From: a virus
Length of the DNA: 21,646 nt
IMG/VR virus record: IMGVR_UViG_3300006752_000278
Location: 1 to 21,646 of that record
Strand: one strand, 5' to 3'
Shown here in pieces: positions 6,826-14,402 of this stretch. The translations under genes and the position numbers were made by a program. Positions within the stretch are counted from its first letter, which is position 1. The number at the start of each line of letters is the position of its first letter. The notes beneath the pieces were generated by a model that saw only the letters and a list, made by a program, of their open reading frames with translations, had not been told where the DNA came from and made no database searches.

Positions 6826-7549
6826 AACAGATAATGTAGAAGCAGAAGGCTCAATGCTTTCAGCCGAAGCACCTGTTGACGGTAGCCAATCTGGAACCGT
6901 GGATAGGCCGGAGTGGCTGCCAGAAAAGTTTAAGACGCCAGAAGATTTGGTGACTTCATACTCTTCATTGGAAAGCAAGCTTGGCAAAGGCGAAGAAGAA
7001 TTACGCAAAACTCTTGCAGAAGAAATGTTGCAAGAGACATACAAAGACAGACCAGAGACTGTTGGTGACTATCAACTGCCAGAAATCTTAAACGATGAAG
7101 AAGCTGTCGATAATCAACTTTTAAATTGGTGGTCACAGTTTTGTTACGATCACGGGTATGGGCAAGACAAGTTTGCCGATGGCATTCAAAAATATGCAGA
7201 AGCATTGAATGGTGACATGCCTGATCTTGATGCCGAGCGTACAAGGCTTGGCGAGAACGCAGATGCGCGTATTGAGTCTGTGCAGCTGTGGGCAAATAAG
7301 TTTTTTGATGAAAGCCAGATGGGCGCTCTCGAAAGATTAGGACAAACGGCAGAAGGTATAGAAGTCTTGGAAAAGGTTATGGACGCATTAAAAGGATCAG
7401 GCATTGACAGTAATGCTGAAGCAAGCGCTCAGCTAACTGAGAATGATCTGCGTAGCATGATGAATGATGAGCGCTATTGGAAGCAAGGAGCCAGAGACAC
7501 AGCATTTATAAAGCAGGTGCAAGATGGCTTCTCTAAACTTTACAGGTAG
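6818..7549 (+). CDS. Scaffolding (capsid assembly) protein
   Basis: Acidic 243-residue protein placed between portal and capsid genes, as expected of the internal scaffold that guides prohead assembly and then leaves before DNA filling (T7 gp9 role). The segment RPEWLPEKFKTPEDLVTSYS (about residues 29-48) is a strong marker of this family. The N-terminus is acidic and disordered, the middle has alternating charged helices, and the C-terminus (DLRSMMNDERYWKQGARD...QDGFSKLYR) resembles the capsid-binding end of such proteins. AAGG at 6805-6808 precedes the ATG. It overlaps the next gene by 26 bases. Somewhat shorter than T7 gp9. Confidence 0.9.
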   Translation: MSETDNVEAEGSMLSAEAPVDGSQSGTVDRPEWLPEKFKTPEDLVTSYSSLESKLGKGEEELRKTLAEEMLQETYKDRPETVGDYQLPEILNDEEAVDNQLLNWWSQFCYDHGYGQDKFADGIQKYAEALNGDMPDLDAERTRLGENADARIESVQLWANKFFDESQMGALERLGQTAEGIEVLEKVMDALKGSGIDSNAEASAQLTENDLRSMMNDERYWKQGARDTAFIKQVQDGFSKLYR

Positions 7550-8066
7550 CGGTCAATACAATGAGATAGACATTGTTAAGTCTACCTCAGATCATTCAAG
7601 TTACTTGCAGCACACTCTGCGAAATACAGATCTGCGTGAATGCATGATCGCTGGTGCAACGCCTTGGAGGGCGTTGCATCTCCCTCTCTCAATAAAGGGA
7701 GCGGAAACATATACCGTACTGTCAAATGACAAACCAATATGCATGTTTGGCACGGTTCCAATAGACAATGAAGAAGCCACTATTGCATCTATATGGTTGT
7801 TGGGCAGTTACGATCTTAACGATCACAAAAGAACATGGATGCGTCTTACACATCCTGTCTTTGATTACTTCCAAGAAAAGTATGACATCCTAGAAAATGT
7901 AGTTCCTATCGACCACGAAAAAACAATTCGCTGGTTACAGTTTGCTGGCTGTTTGTTTTCAAACACAGCGACCGTTGTGAATGGCTACCCTGTAGCAAGA
8001 TTTGTGCGTTGCGCATATGACATAGAAGTGTCATTTGAAGAGGATGAACGGCCTATTTCTAACTGA
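7524..8066 (+). CDS. T7 gp13-like (DUF2833-type, GNAT-like) protein
   Basis: A 180-residue protein resembling the phage Gp13/DUF2833 family, which looks related to GNAT acetyltransferases but without a proven enzymatic role; T7 gp13 is a minor internal protein needed for virion morphogenesis. Visible marks are TDLRECMIAGATPWRALH (residues about 36-52), the core strands MFGTVPIDNEEATIASIWLL (from residue 74), and ENVVPIDHEKTIRWLQFAGC (about 124-143), which corresponds to the end of a GNAT-like fold. It starts 26 bases inside the scaffold gene, with AGGTG just upstream. In T7 this gene follows gp12; here it lies between scaffold and capsid. The candidate regulatory 13-mer at 8003-8015 lies in its 3' part. 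Confidence 0.72.
   Translation: MASLNFTGSGQYNEIDIVKSTSDHSSYLQHTLRNTDLRECMIAGATPWRALHLPLSIKGAETYTVLSNDKPICMFGTVPIDNEEATIASIWLLGSYDLNDHKRTWMRLTHPVFDYFQEKYDILENVVPIDHEKTIRWLQFAGCLFSNTATVVNGYPVARFVRCAYDIEVSFEEDERPISN
8001..8020 (+). promoter_or_regulatory. Candidate promoter/operator upstream of the capsid gene
   Basis: TGTGCGTTGCGCA at 8003-8015 is identical over 13 bases to the copy at 448-460, and TTTGTGCGTTG is identical to the copy at 4753-4763. It lies in the coding end of the gp13-like gene, 138 bases before the capsid ATG. This site could give the capsid gene its own promoter, as is common for the most abundant virion protein. Being inside a gene makes it weaker evidence than the intergenic copies. 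Confidence 0.33.
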
Positions 8067-8152
8067 CAGCCCCGACAGGGATAACTGGACGACGAGCGGA
8101 ATGGACAACCGGAACGAGTGTAATTTTAACTTTGATATAAGGACTGTAAAAA
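8067..8152 (+). other. Leader of the major capsid gene
   Basis: An 86-base noncoding leader, long for this compact region. It has a GC- and purine-rich first part (8072-8118) with short imperfect repeats (GGACGACGAGCGGAA and GGACAACCGGAACGAG) and an AT-rich second part. AAGGA at 8139-8143 is a good ribosome site nine bases from the ATG. No stable hairpin was found by eye. Confidence 0.5.
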
Positions 8153-8965
8153 ATGGCGAATACAATTGATGTAGCCTTCATTAAGCAGTTTGAGTCCGAA
8201 GTTCACATGGCTTATCAGCGCATGGGTTCTAAATTGAAGAACACTGTCCGCAATAACAATGTGAGTGGTAGCGTTGTTCGTTTCCAAAAGATCGGCTCAG
8301 GCACAGCTTCAACTAAAGCGCGTAACGGTAATGTGACTCCAATGGAGCTTGTACATACTACCGTAGAAGCAACCATGGCTGACTTCTATGCAGCTGAGTT
8401 TATCGACAAGTTGGATGAATTGAAAACCAACATCGATGAGCGTCAGGCTGTTGCTAAGTCATCTGCTGCTGCTCTTGGTCGCAAGACTGACGAGATCATC
8501 TACACAGCATTGGACGCTGGTGCAAACGCAACACAGATCAACGATACTGGTAGTGCGATTGGAAAAGCTGACATCCTTACACTGTTTGAAACCTTCGGTG
8601 CAGCAGACCTGCCAGAAGACGGACAGCGGTATCTGGCTATGTCACCTGCTGGTTTTGCTGACTTGTTTAATATCGACGAGTTTGCATCATCCGATTATGT
8701 CGGTGATCAGAACCTGCCGTTTGCTGGTGGTATGACCATGAAGCAATTCATGGGCTTTAACATCTTCTCAACTTCAGCAATCACTGCTGGTAAGAACATT
8801 GCTTACCACACATCTGCTGTTGGCCTTGGTATCAACTCAGACGTTAAGACTGAGCTGAACTATGTGCCTGAGAAAGTTGCACACCTTGCAACTTCAATGA
8901 TGTCAATGGGCGCTGTTGTTATCGATGATAACGGTGTCTATGAAGTCCTCGACGACAATACATAA
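8153..8965 (+). CDS. Major capsid protein
   Basis: Head shell subunit, 270 residues, placed directly after the scaffold/gp13-like pair. It starts MANTIDVAFIKQFESEVHMA and has GSKLKNTVRNNN, a run VRFQKIGSGTASTKARNG near residues 43-60, DELKTNIDERQAVAKSSAAALGRKTDE in the helix region, then AMSPAGFADLF and SSDYVGDQNLPFAGG. The order fits the HK97-fold capsid family used by BPP-1/HMO-2011-like podophages rather than T7 gp10 itself, which is longer (345). It has the best ribosome site in the region (AAGGA), a long leader and a strong hairpin after the stop, all consistent with high expression. Confidence 0.9.
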   Translation: MANTIDVAFIKQFESEVHMAYQRMGSKLKNTVRNNNVSGSVVRFQKIGSGTASTKARNGNVTPMELVHTTVEATMADFYAAEFIDKLDELKTNIDERQAVAKSSAAALGRKTDEIIYTALDAGANATQINDTGSAIGKADILTLFETFGAADLPEDGQRYLAMSPAGFADLFNIDEFASSDYVGDQNLPFAGGMTMKQFMGFNIFSTSAITAGKNIAYHTSAVGLGINSDVKTELNYVPEKVAHLATSMMSMGAVVIDDNGVYEVLDDNT

Positions 8966-8972
8966 GGATGTG

Positions 8973-8998
8973 GGGAGGGGCAGAAGCCCCTCCCTCAA
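8973..8998 (+). terminator. Strong hairpin after the capsid gene (terminator or RNA-processing/stability element)
   Basis: GGGAGGGGC (8973-8981), loop AGAA (8982-8985) and GCCCCTCCC (8986-8994) form a perfect 9-bp, GC-only-but-one stem that starts eight bases after the capsid stop. No real U-tract follows (TCAACTTAATAT), so intrinsic termination would be partial. It sits where T7 has its capsid terminator and probably limits read-through into the tail genes or protects the capsid mRNA 3' end. Confidence 0.75.
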
Positions 8999-9006
8999 CT
9001 TAATAT

Positions 9007-9591
9007 ATGAGTACAGCAGCAAATTCAGCAATTGATATAGCGGCAAGAGCATTAACGCTTATTGGCGCTAACCCTATTTCTTCTTTTGCTGACGCTAGTA
9101 CCGAAGCAACTATAGCTAACAACATGTATGAAGATGTGGCTCGCTCATCTCTTTGTGCTACTCGTTGGCGCTTTGCTACTAATCAAGCGCAACTTAATGC
9201 ATTGACCGCCACTCCTACTGGGCGTTTCGATATAGCGCATCAATTGCCAAACGATTTGCTGATGTTACATGCGGTAACTGTAAACGACTTACTTGTTCAG
9301 TATTCTGTATATGGTGACAAAGTGTTTTCGGATACGACCGCGAGTGATGTGGTTGTTGCTGATTACACATTCCGTGCAAGCGAAGTTGATTGGCCTTCTT
9401 ATTTTACATTGGCTGTGCAGTTTCAACTGGCAGCAATCTTTGCATCATCGATTGCAAGAGATGATGGCCTCACACAAGTCATGGAAACAAAGGCTGATCG
9501 CCTTATGGCAAAGGCTAGAAACTTAGATAGCCAACAGCAAACAACAAGAAAGCTAGTTACGAATAGGTTTAGAACTGAAAGGTTAAGTTAA
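9007..9591 (+). CDS. Tail tubular protein A (T7 gp11-like)
   Basis: Gatekeeper/adaptor ring that joins the portal to the nozzle of the short tail. The length of 194 residues matches T7 gp11 (196). Family marks are the N-terminal helix SAIDIAARALTLIGANPISS (about residues 7-26), NNMYEDVARSSLCATRWRFA (residues 38-57), PNDLLMLHAV, and the C-terminal helices YFTLAVQFQLAAIFASSIAR followed by a Gln/Thr-rich basic end. No Shine-Dalgarno sequence is visible before the ATG (CTCAACTTAATAT); the only GGAGG-like run is locked in the hairpin at 8973. The stop overlaps the next start as TAATG. Confidence 0.94.
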   Translation: MSTAANSAIDIAARALTLIGANPISSFADASTEATIANNMYEDVARSSLCATRWRFATNQAQLNALTATPTGRFDIAHQLPNDLLMLHAVTVNDLLVQYSVYGDKVFSDTTASDVVVADYTFRASEVDWPSYFTLAVQFQLAAIFASSIARDDGLTQVMETKADRLMAKARNLDSQQQTTRKLVTNRFRTERLS

Positions 9592-11828
9592 TGGCGAGGA
9601 TAAGAGTGCCGCTGACTAGCTTCGATTTCGGAGAAGTCAGCCCGTCATTGACATCACGAACCGATGTTTCAGTTTATACTCATGCTGCTGCGCGTGTGCG
9701 CAACTTCTTTATCAAATCAGAAGGCGGTGTTGAGAAACGCAGCGGCACACAAAACTGGTACACTTTCAATAATACATATTCATCAAGCTTAATTGGATTG
9801 CAGGTACGCATTGAGCCGTTCATCTTTAGCGATGATGAGCGGTATATTATTGCATTCAGTGCTGGTGAAATTGATATCTTTATACTTGATCCTGCTAACA
9901 GCTTTCAGCCTACACATATTCAAAACATAACTGCTGATGTAAACAGCGCAGCCCTGCCTTGGACACAAGCGCAGGTGATAGAACTGTCGTTTGCACAACA
10001 GGCTGACGTTATGTTTTTGTGTCATAGGTTGTACCCAACACAGAAGCTTGTGCGCACAGGACTGCAAACATTTCAAATAGAGCCATTTGAATTTGAAGAA
10101 TCAACTGATGGCAATCTAATATTCCAGCCATACTTCAACTTCCAAGGTAACGGTGTAACGATTACATCAAGTGCAACAACTGGATCAACAACACTGACAA
10201 CAAGTGCTGCGTATTTTGAGGCAAATCATGTCGGTGTAAATTTACGAATTGGTGATACTGATGTTCAGATTACCGCTGTAACTAACAGCACTACAGCCAC
10301 TGGTTCAATTAGTGGTGCAATCAGACAGCAACTAGATATCGATGCGTTAGAAACAATCCAAGGGTCAAACAAGGTTCTGGTTACTCATGCACTACATGGG
10401 CTGGCTCCTAGTGCAAGCATATCTATAGATCGCGCGTCTAGTATTGGCGGTTTGTCTGCTGGAAACCTTAATGGCACTCGTACAGTTAGTGCTGTAATTA
10501 ACGAGAACGTATATGAGATTACAGCTGGCGCAAACGCAACAACGAGTGCTGTTGGTGGTGGCTCTCCTCGTATTCAAACTGGTGCTGCTACTACTAAATG
10601 GGAAGAGCAATCATACTCATCTTTGCGTGGCTATCCTAGCACAGTTACTTTTCATGAAGGGCGGCTATGGTTTGCTGGATCATTAGCGCAGCCATCAAAT
10701 CTGTGGGCATCAAAGAGTAACAACTACTTTAACTTTGATATTGGTGATGGCGAAGATGATGATGCTATTGATCTGTCTGCAAACGTAGGATCGTTCGATC
10801 AGATCAGGCACCTTATATCTAATCGTGATTTGCAAGTGTTTACTTCTGACTCTGAATTTTATGTGCCATCGTTTGCAAACAGTCCAGTTACGCCAGCTAC
10901 TGCACAGGTAAAACGCCAGACACCATTTGGTGCTAACTTTGTAAAGCCTGTACCGTTTGATGGTGCGACTTTGTATGTACAAAAGACAGAGAGCGCGATC
11001 AGAGAATACATCTTCTCAGATACTGAAGGTGCGTATGTTTCAACAAACATATCTACCTTGTCTCCGCATTTGATTCGTAATCCAACTCAACAAGCTTTGA
11101 TCAAAGGAGCTTTGAACAAGCCAGAGAGTTATGCGTTCTATGTAAACAGAGATGGAACCATTGCGGTATTCTATTCGCTGCGGTCTGACAAGAAAGCTGG
11201 TTGGAGTTTATGGGACACACAGGGCAAGTTTCACAGCATCTGCTCTGTTGGTGAAAGATTGTTTACAGTAGCTGTTAGAGACAACGGATCTGGTACTGAT
11301 ACATTCTATTTGGAAGAGTTTAACAACTCCATGCCAATGGATCATTGTAATCTATACACTGGGACTGCTGGTGTGTTGTCAGGATTAGACAGTGACTTTT
11401 CAAATGGTGCTAATGTCAAAGCTGTTAGCGGTACAGATTATCTTGGCGCATATACGGTTGCTAATACTGAGGTAGATGTTTCGGCTATCGATGCTGCTGT
11501 TACATCTGCTTACGTTGGCTATTCATTTATTCCAGAATTGACAACACTTCCTATCGATGGGCAGGTTAGTAACGGCCCCCTTACTGGAACACCACGCAGA
11601 ATTACATCTGTAATCCTAGACTTGTTCGACACATTGTCTGTGTCTGTTGATGGCACTGACATGATTATTCGTAATGTGAATGATGACTTTGCTTCGGGGC
11701 GTTCTTCGTTCTCAGGCAAAAAAGAGTTCTTTGTTCTTGGCTTTAGCCGTGACCCGCAAGTAACGATATCACAAACTGTACCATTAGACTTGCAGCTTAA
11801 CGGCATGGTGCTAGAGGTGGCGTTCTAA
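9591..11828 (+). CDS. Tail tubular protein B / nozzle (T7 gp12-like)
   Basis: Forms the hexameric nozzle at the tip of the tail tube, on which fibres are mounted. The length of 745 residues is close to T7 gp12 (794). The N-terminus RVPLTSFDFGEVSPSLTSRT and ARVRNFFIKSEGGVEKRSGT are the classic opening of this family. The central block SLRGYPSTVTFHEGRLWFAG, followed by LWASKSNNYFNFDIG and DAIDLSANVGSFDQIRHLIS (about residues 343-410), is equally typical, as is SDSEFYV just after. Residues 180-330 form a Thr/Ser/Ala-rich insertion. It is joined by TAATG to both neighbours, so gp11- and gp12-type proteins are probably made in a coupled ratio. Confidence 0.95.
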   Translation: MARIRVPLTSFDFGEVSPSLTSRTDVSVYTHAAARVRNFFIKSEGGVEKRSGTQNWYTFNNTYSSSLIGLQVRIEPFIFSDDERYIIAFSAGEIDIFILDPANSFQPTHIQNITADVNSAALPWTQAQVIELSFAQQADVMFLCHRLYPTQKLVRTGLQTFQIEPFEFEESTDGNLIFQPYFNFQGNGVTITSSATTGSTTLTTSAAYFEANHVGVNLRIGDTDVQITAVTNSTTATGSISGAIRQQLDIDALETIQGSNKVLVTHALHGLAPSASISIDRASSIGGLSAGNLNGTRTVSAVINENVYEITAGANATTSAVGGGSPRIQTGAATTKWEEQSYSSLRGYPSTVTFHEGRLWFAGSLAQPSNLWASKSNNYFNFDIGDGEDDDAIDLSANVGSFDQIRHLISNRDLQVFTSDSEFYVPSFANSPVTPATAQVKRQTPFGANFVKPVPFDGATLYVQKTESAIREYIFSDTEGAYVSTNISTLSPHLIRNPTQQALIKGALNKPESYAFYVNRDGTIAVFYSLRSDKKAGWSLWDTQGKFHSICSVGERLFTVAVRDNGSGTDTFYLEEFNNSMPMDHCNLYTGTAGVLSGLDSDFSNGANVKAVSGTDYLGAYTVANTEVDVSAIDAAVTSAYVGYSFIPELTTLPIDGQVSNGPLTGTPRRITSVILDLFDTLSVSVDGTDMIIRNVNDDFASGRSSFSGKKEFFVLGFSRDPQVTISQTVPLDLQLNGMVLEVAF

Positions 11829-12244
11829 TGGCTGATCCATTTACCATAGGCTTAATGGCCTTTTCTACTTTGTACTCAATGAAAGCTGCATCTGATCAGG
11901 CATCGATGCAAGCGCAGCAATATGAGCAAGCGCGTAAAGATGCAATCCTGCAAGGCAAGGAACGGCATAACCAAGCCATATCTAATATGTCTGCTCATCT
12001 ATCAGCCAACAATGCAATGGCTGGCTTTATGTCTGGTGACAACAGAAGCATCAATCGTATCAGAGAAAAGATAAAGCGTGATGCTGCAACTGATGCTGGT
12101 CGCATCAATGCAAGCACTGTGGCTGCTGCTTCTCAGAACAGATTGGCAGGACAGATTGCTGTGCTTCAAGGCAGGAACAGAAGCACGGCAAGTCTAATTG
12201 ATGGCGTGTCATCTGCCTATGCACATGCATCATTGTTCAAATAG
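11828..12244 (+). CDS. Internal virion protein, T7 gp14-like
   Basis: A 138-residue, Ala/Gln/Ser-rich helical protein in the gp14 position between the nozzle and two large internal proteins. T7 gp14 is ejected first and forms a pore in the outer membrane. The N-terminus DPFTIGLMAFSTLYSMKAAS is moderately hydrophobic, as in these proteins. The rest is a long helix region with AQQYEQARKDAILQGKERHN and the C-terminal QNRLAGQIAVLQGRNRSTAS. It is shorter than T7 gp14 (196). The assignment rests on position, composition and general pattern, since the family is poorly conserved. Confidence 0.78.
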   Translation: MADPFTIGLMAFSTLYSMKAASDQASMQAQQYEQARKDAILQGKERHNQAISNMSAHLSANNAMAGFMSGDNRSINRIREKIKRDAATDAGRINASTVAAASQNRLAGQIAVLQGRNRSTASLIDGVSSAYAHASLFK

Positions 12245-12251
12245 GTGACAC

Positions 12252-14402
12252 ATGGTTGGCGTTATTAAATCTAAAGGCCCACAAGAACAGACTAGAGCAG
12301 CTGGTGTTCTGCAAATAAACACAGGGGCTGATCAGGTTGCGTCTGCTATTGGACGCGCTGCTGATCGTGTTGGTCAGGTTGCTTATCAAAAGTTTGAAGA
12401 TGAGCAAACCGAACTTGGCAGACAAACTGCCAAGAACATGAAGATGCGTGATGTTGACGGTAATATTGTTTATACAGACCCAACACAAGATATGAGCCGT
12501 GTTGCGCGTAACGCAGCAAGACCAATCATTGAGGATAATTATCAACGACAACTAGCTATCGATTTTGATGGCGCATTACTTGATCTTCGGCGTGATACAG
12601 CAGCGCATCAAAACAATCCTGAGAAGTTTAGAGAGCTTGCGCAGCTGAAGCTTGAAGGAATGATGAATGCCATTCCGCAAGATTTTGCTGGGGTTGGCTC
12701 TGCTGTTCTTGACCGTGTTGGTGCTGAACGCACTATGGATCATTATAATCAATTAACACGCGCAAAGATAAGAGAAGAAGAAGCTGTTGCTATTAGCAAC
12801 ATGGCTATTGATATCGGTGATGATATCAAAAACATATCGGCTCTGATTAGAAGTGGCGATGCAGACATTGCAAAGGATGTGGCTGAGAGTGCGCGGCGCA
12901 AAGCTGAATTAGTTATTGGTATGGGCGGCACACTGCAGCAGCAGAAAGCTTTAATCCGCTCTATCGATACTGTTGTATATGGCGAAGCTGCTACAGCTAC
13001 TGCTAATGCTATGATTAATGAGGGTCTTTATGAATTGCTTGACCCAATGGCTGAAGCTTTTGAGGGCGGTCAAGTTCTTCGTGCTGATATGGAAATTGAA
13101 GTTAATGGCGAGAAGACAACGCTTGGTGCTGCCTTTAATGCTAGGGGCATATCAGATGAGGCTCTTGCTAACATTGAAGATATAGAAGTGCGCGGCGCTG
13201 TTGCTGCTGCTATCCGCACCAGAGCAAACCAATACACTCAAGACAGATCAGCTGACGCTAAGATGGTTGCCATGATGTCTGAGGTAAACAATCAGCTGAC
13301 TGGCAATGGCCTCGGTGGTACTGGCAGTAAAAACGAAGACCTTATGCAAGACTACTTTACTTCTAAAGGTCTTGATATGGCGAACATCACAAGTGCAGAA
13401 GCTGCTGCTATGGCGCAAGACCCAAACTCAGAGCTTGGCAAGTTCTTGCGCAATGGTCAGGTGTTTCCTACTGGTATCAAACGTCAGCTTGTAAATGCTT
13501 ATACTGCTGGTGCTTTACCTAAAACATCTGACGAGCTTCGCAACTTGCTTACTCTGTGGGGTACCGGGTCTATGGGTATAACGCCTCAAGGCCCAGTTGT
13601 AAGAGACAAGATTAATAATTCAGATGCTAATGCATTCTGGGCTAACGTAAGTAACTACGCTCAGACTTATGGAATGGAAGCTGCTACAGAATACGCAACA
13701 TCTATGACAGAAGCTTCTACTATACGCGCTGACCTTGAGGGGCAAGCGCGTAACAAGCTTGGCAATCCAAACAAAGATGCTTACGCACAGATTAGGCAAA
13801 GATGGATTGATGATGGTTGGATAGAAGGCACAAATCCACGCGCAATGTCTCGTTTGAAAACGATTGCTATTCGCGCCTATGCTTCACTGCCAATCGATGA
13901 AGCTGATGATTATGTGAACACTGCATATGAAACATTATTTGCGCCAACAGATTACATCATAACCCCTGCTATTATGGGGGCTGCGAGACAGGATCGTTCT
14001 GAGTTTGCGCCAGAGCGTTTCTATCCTGATGACATGATGTCTACCTTTACCCAGCATGTGAACAAGAAGCTGTCAAAGGCTAGTGGTTTTTATGAGCTTG
14101 GTGAGACTGCGTTCTTGTATCCATCACCCGACTCAACCAACTCATCTGTTACATGGCAGGTGCTGGATCGCCAAGGCAAGCCAATCTTAAATTCAAATGG
14201 CTCAATCCTTATTAGATCGCAAGAGTTAAATCAGAACAACACTATGGCAAAGAAGTTTGCTGATGCTGTGGCTCAGAAGATTGAGGATGCTCAAGCTATC
14301 CGTAACAGAGCCATGACATATGGCAACAACTTAGCTGAGACAAAAGGCAAGGGCCTTAACATTGGTTCTGGATTAGTCGATTCACTGCTTGGTAGACAAT
14401 AA
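12252..14402 (+). CDS. Internal virion protein, T7 gp15-like
   Basis: A 716-residue, mostly helical protein between the gp14- and gp16-like genes; T7 gp15 (747) forms part of the internal core and, after ejection, the periplasmic tube. The N-terminus has INTGADQVASAIGRAADRVG (residues 22-41), a pattern seen at the start of gp15-like proteins, followed by long amphipathic helices. The C-terminal third contains SVTWQVLDRQGKPILNSNGS, a small beta unit resembling the 'W.V.D..G.P..D..G' piece of related phage proteins. No enzymatic motif is seen. AGGTGA at 12243-12248 precedes the ATG. It joins the next gene via TAATG. Identification is mainly by position and size. Confidence 0.8.
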   Translation: MVGVIKSKGPQEQTRAAGVLQINTGADQVASAIGRAADRVGQVAYQKFEDEQTELGRQTAKNMKMRDVDGNIVYTDPTQDMSRVARNAARPIIEDNYQRQLAIDFDGALLDLRRDTAAHQNNPEKFRELAQLKLEGMMNAIPQDFAGVGSAVLDRVGAERTMDHYNQLTRAKIREEEAVAISNMAIDIGDDIKNISALIRSGDADIAKDVAESARRKAELVIGMGGTLQQQKALIRSIDTVVYGEAATATANAMINEGLYELLDPMAEAFEGGQVLRADMEIEVNGEKTTLGAAFNARGISDEALANIEDIEVRGAVAAAIRTRANQYTQDRSADAKMVAMMSEVNNQLTGNGLGGTGSKNEDLMQDYFTSKGLDMANITSAEAAAMAQDPNSELGKFLRNGQVFPTGIKRQLVNAYTAGALPKTSDELRNLLTLWGTGSMGITPQGPVVRDKINNSDANAFWANVSNYAQTYGMEAATEYATSMTEASTIRADLEGQARNKLGNPNKDAYAQIRQRWIDDGWIEGTNPRAMSRLKTIAIRAYASLPIDEADDYVNTAYETLFAPTDYIITPAIMGAARQDRSEFAPERFYPDDMMSTFTQHVNKKLSKASGFYELGETAFLYPSPDSTNSSVTWQVLDRQGKPILNSNGSILIRSQELNQNNTMAKKFADAVAQKIEDAQAIRNRAMTYGNNLAETKGKGLNIGSGLVDSLLGRQ

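Noticed and set aside
8067-8152. A small gene or riboswitch in the capsid leader
   Set aside because: No start with a ribosome site and a phage-like product was found, and no paired structure stands out by eye.
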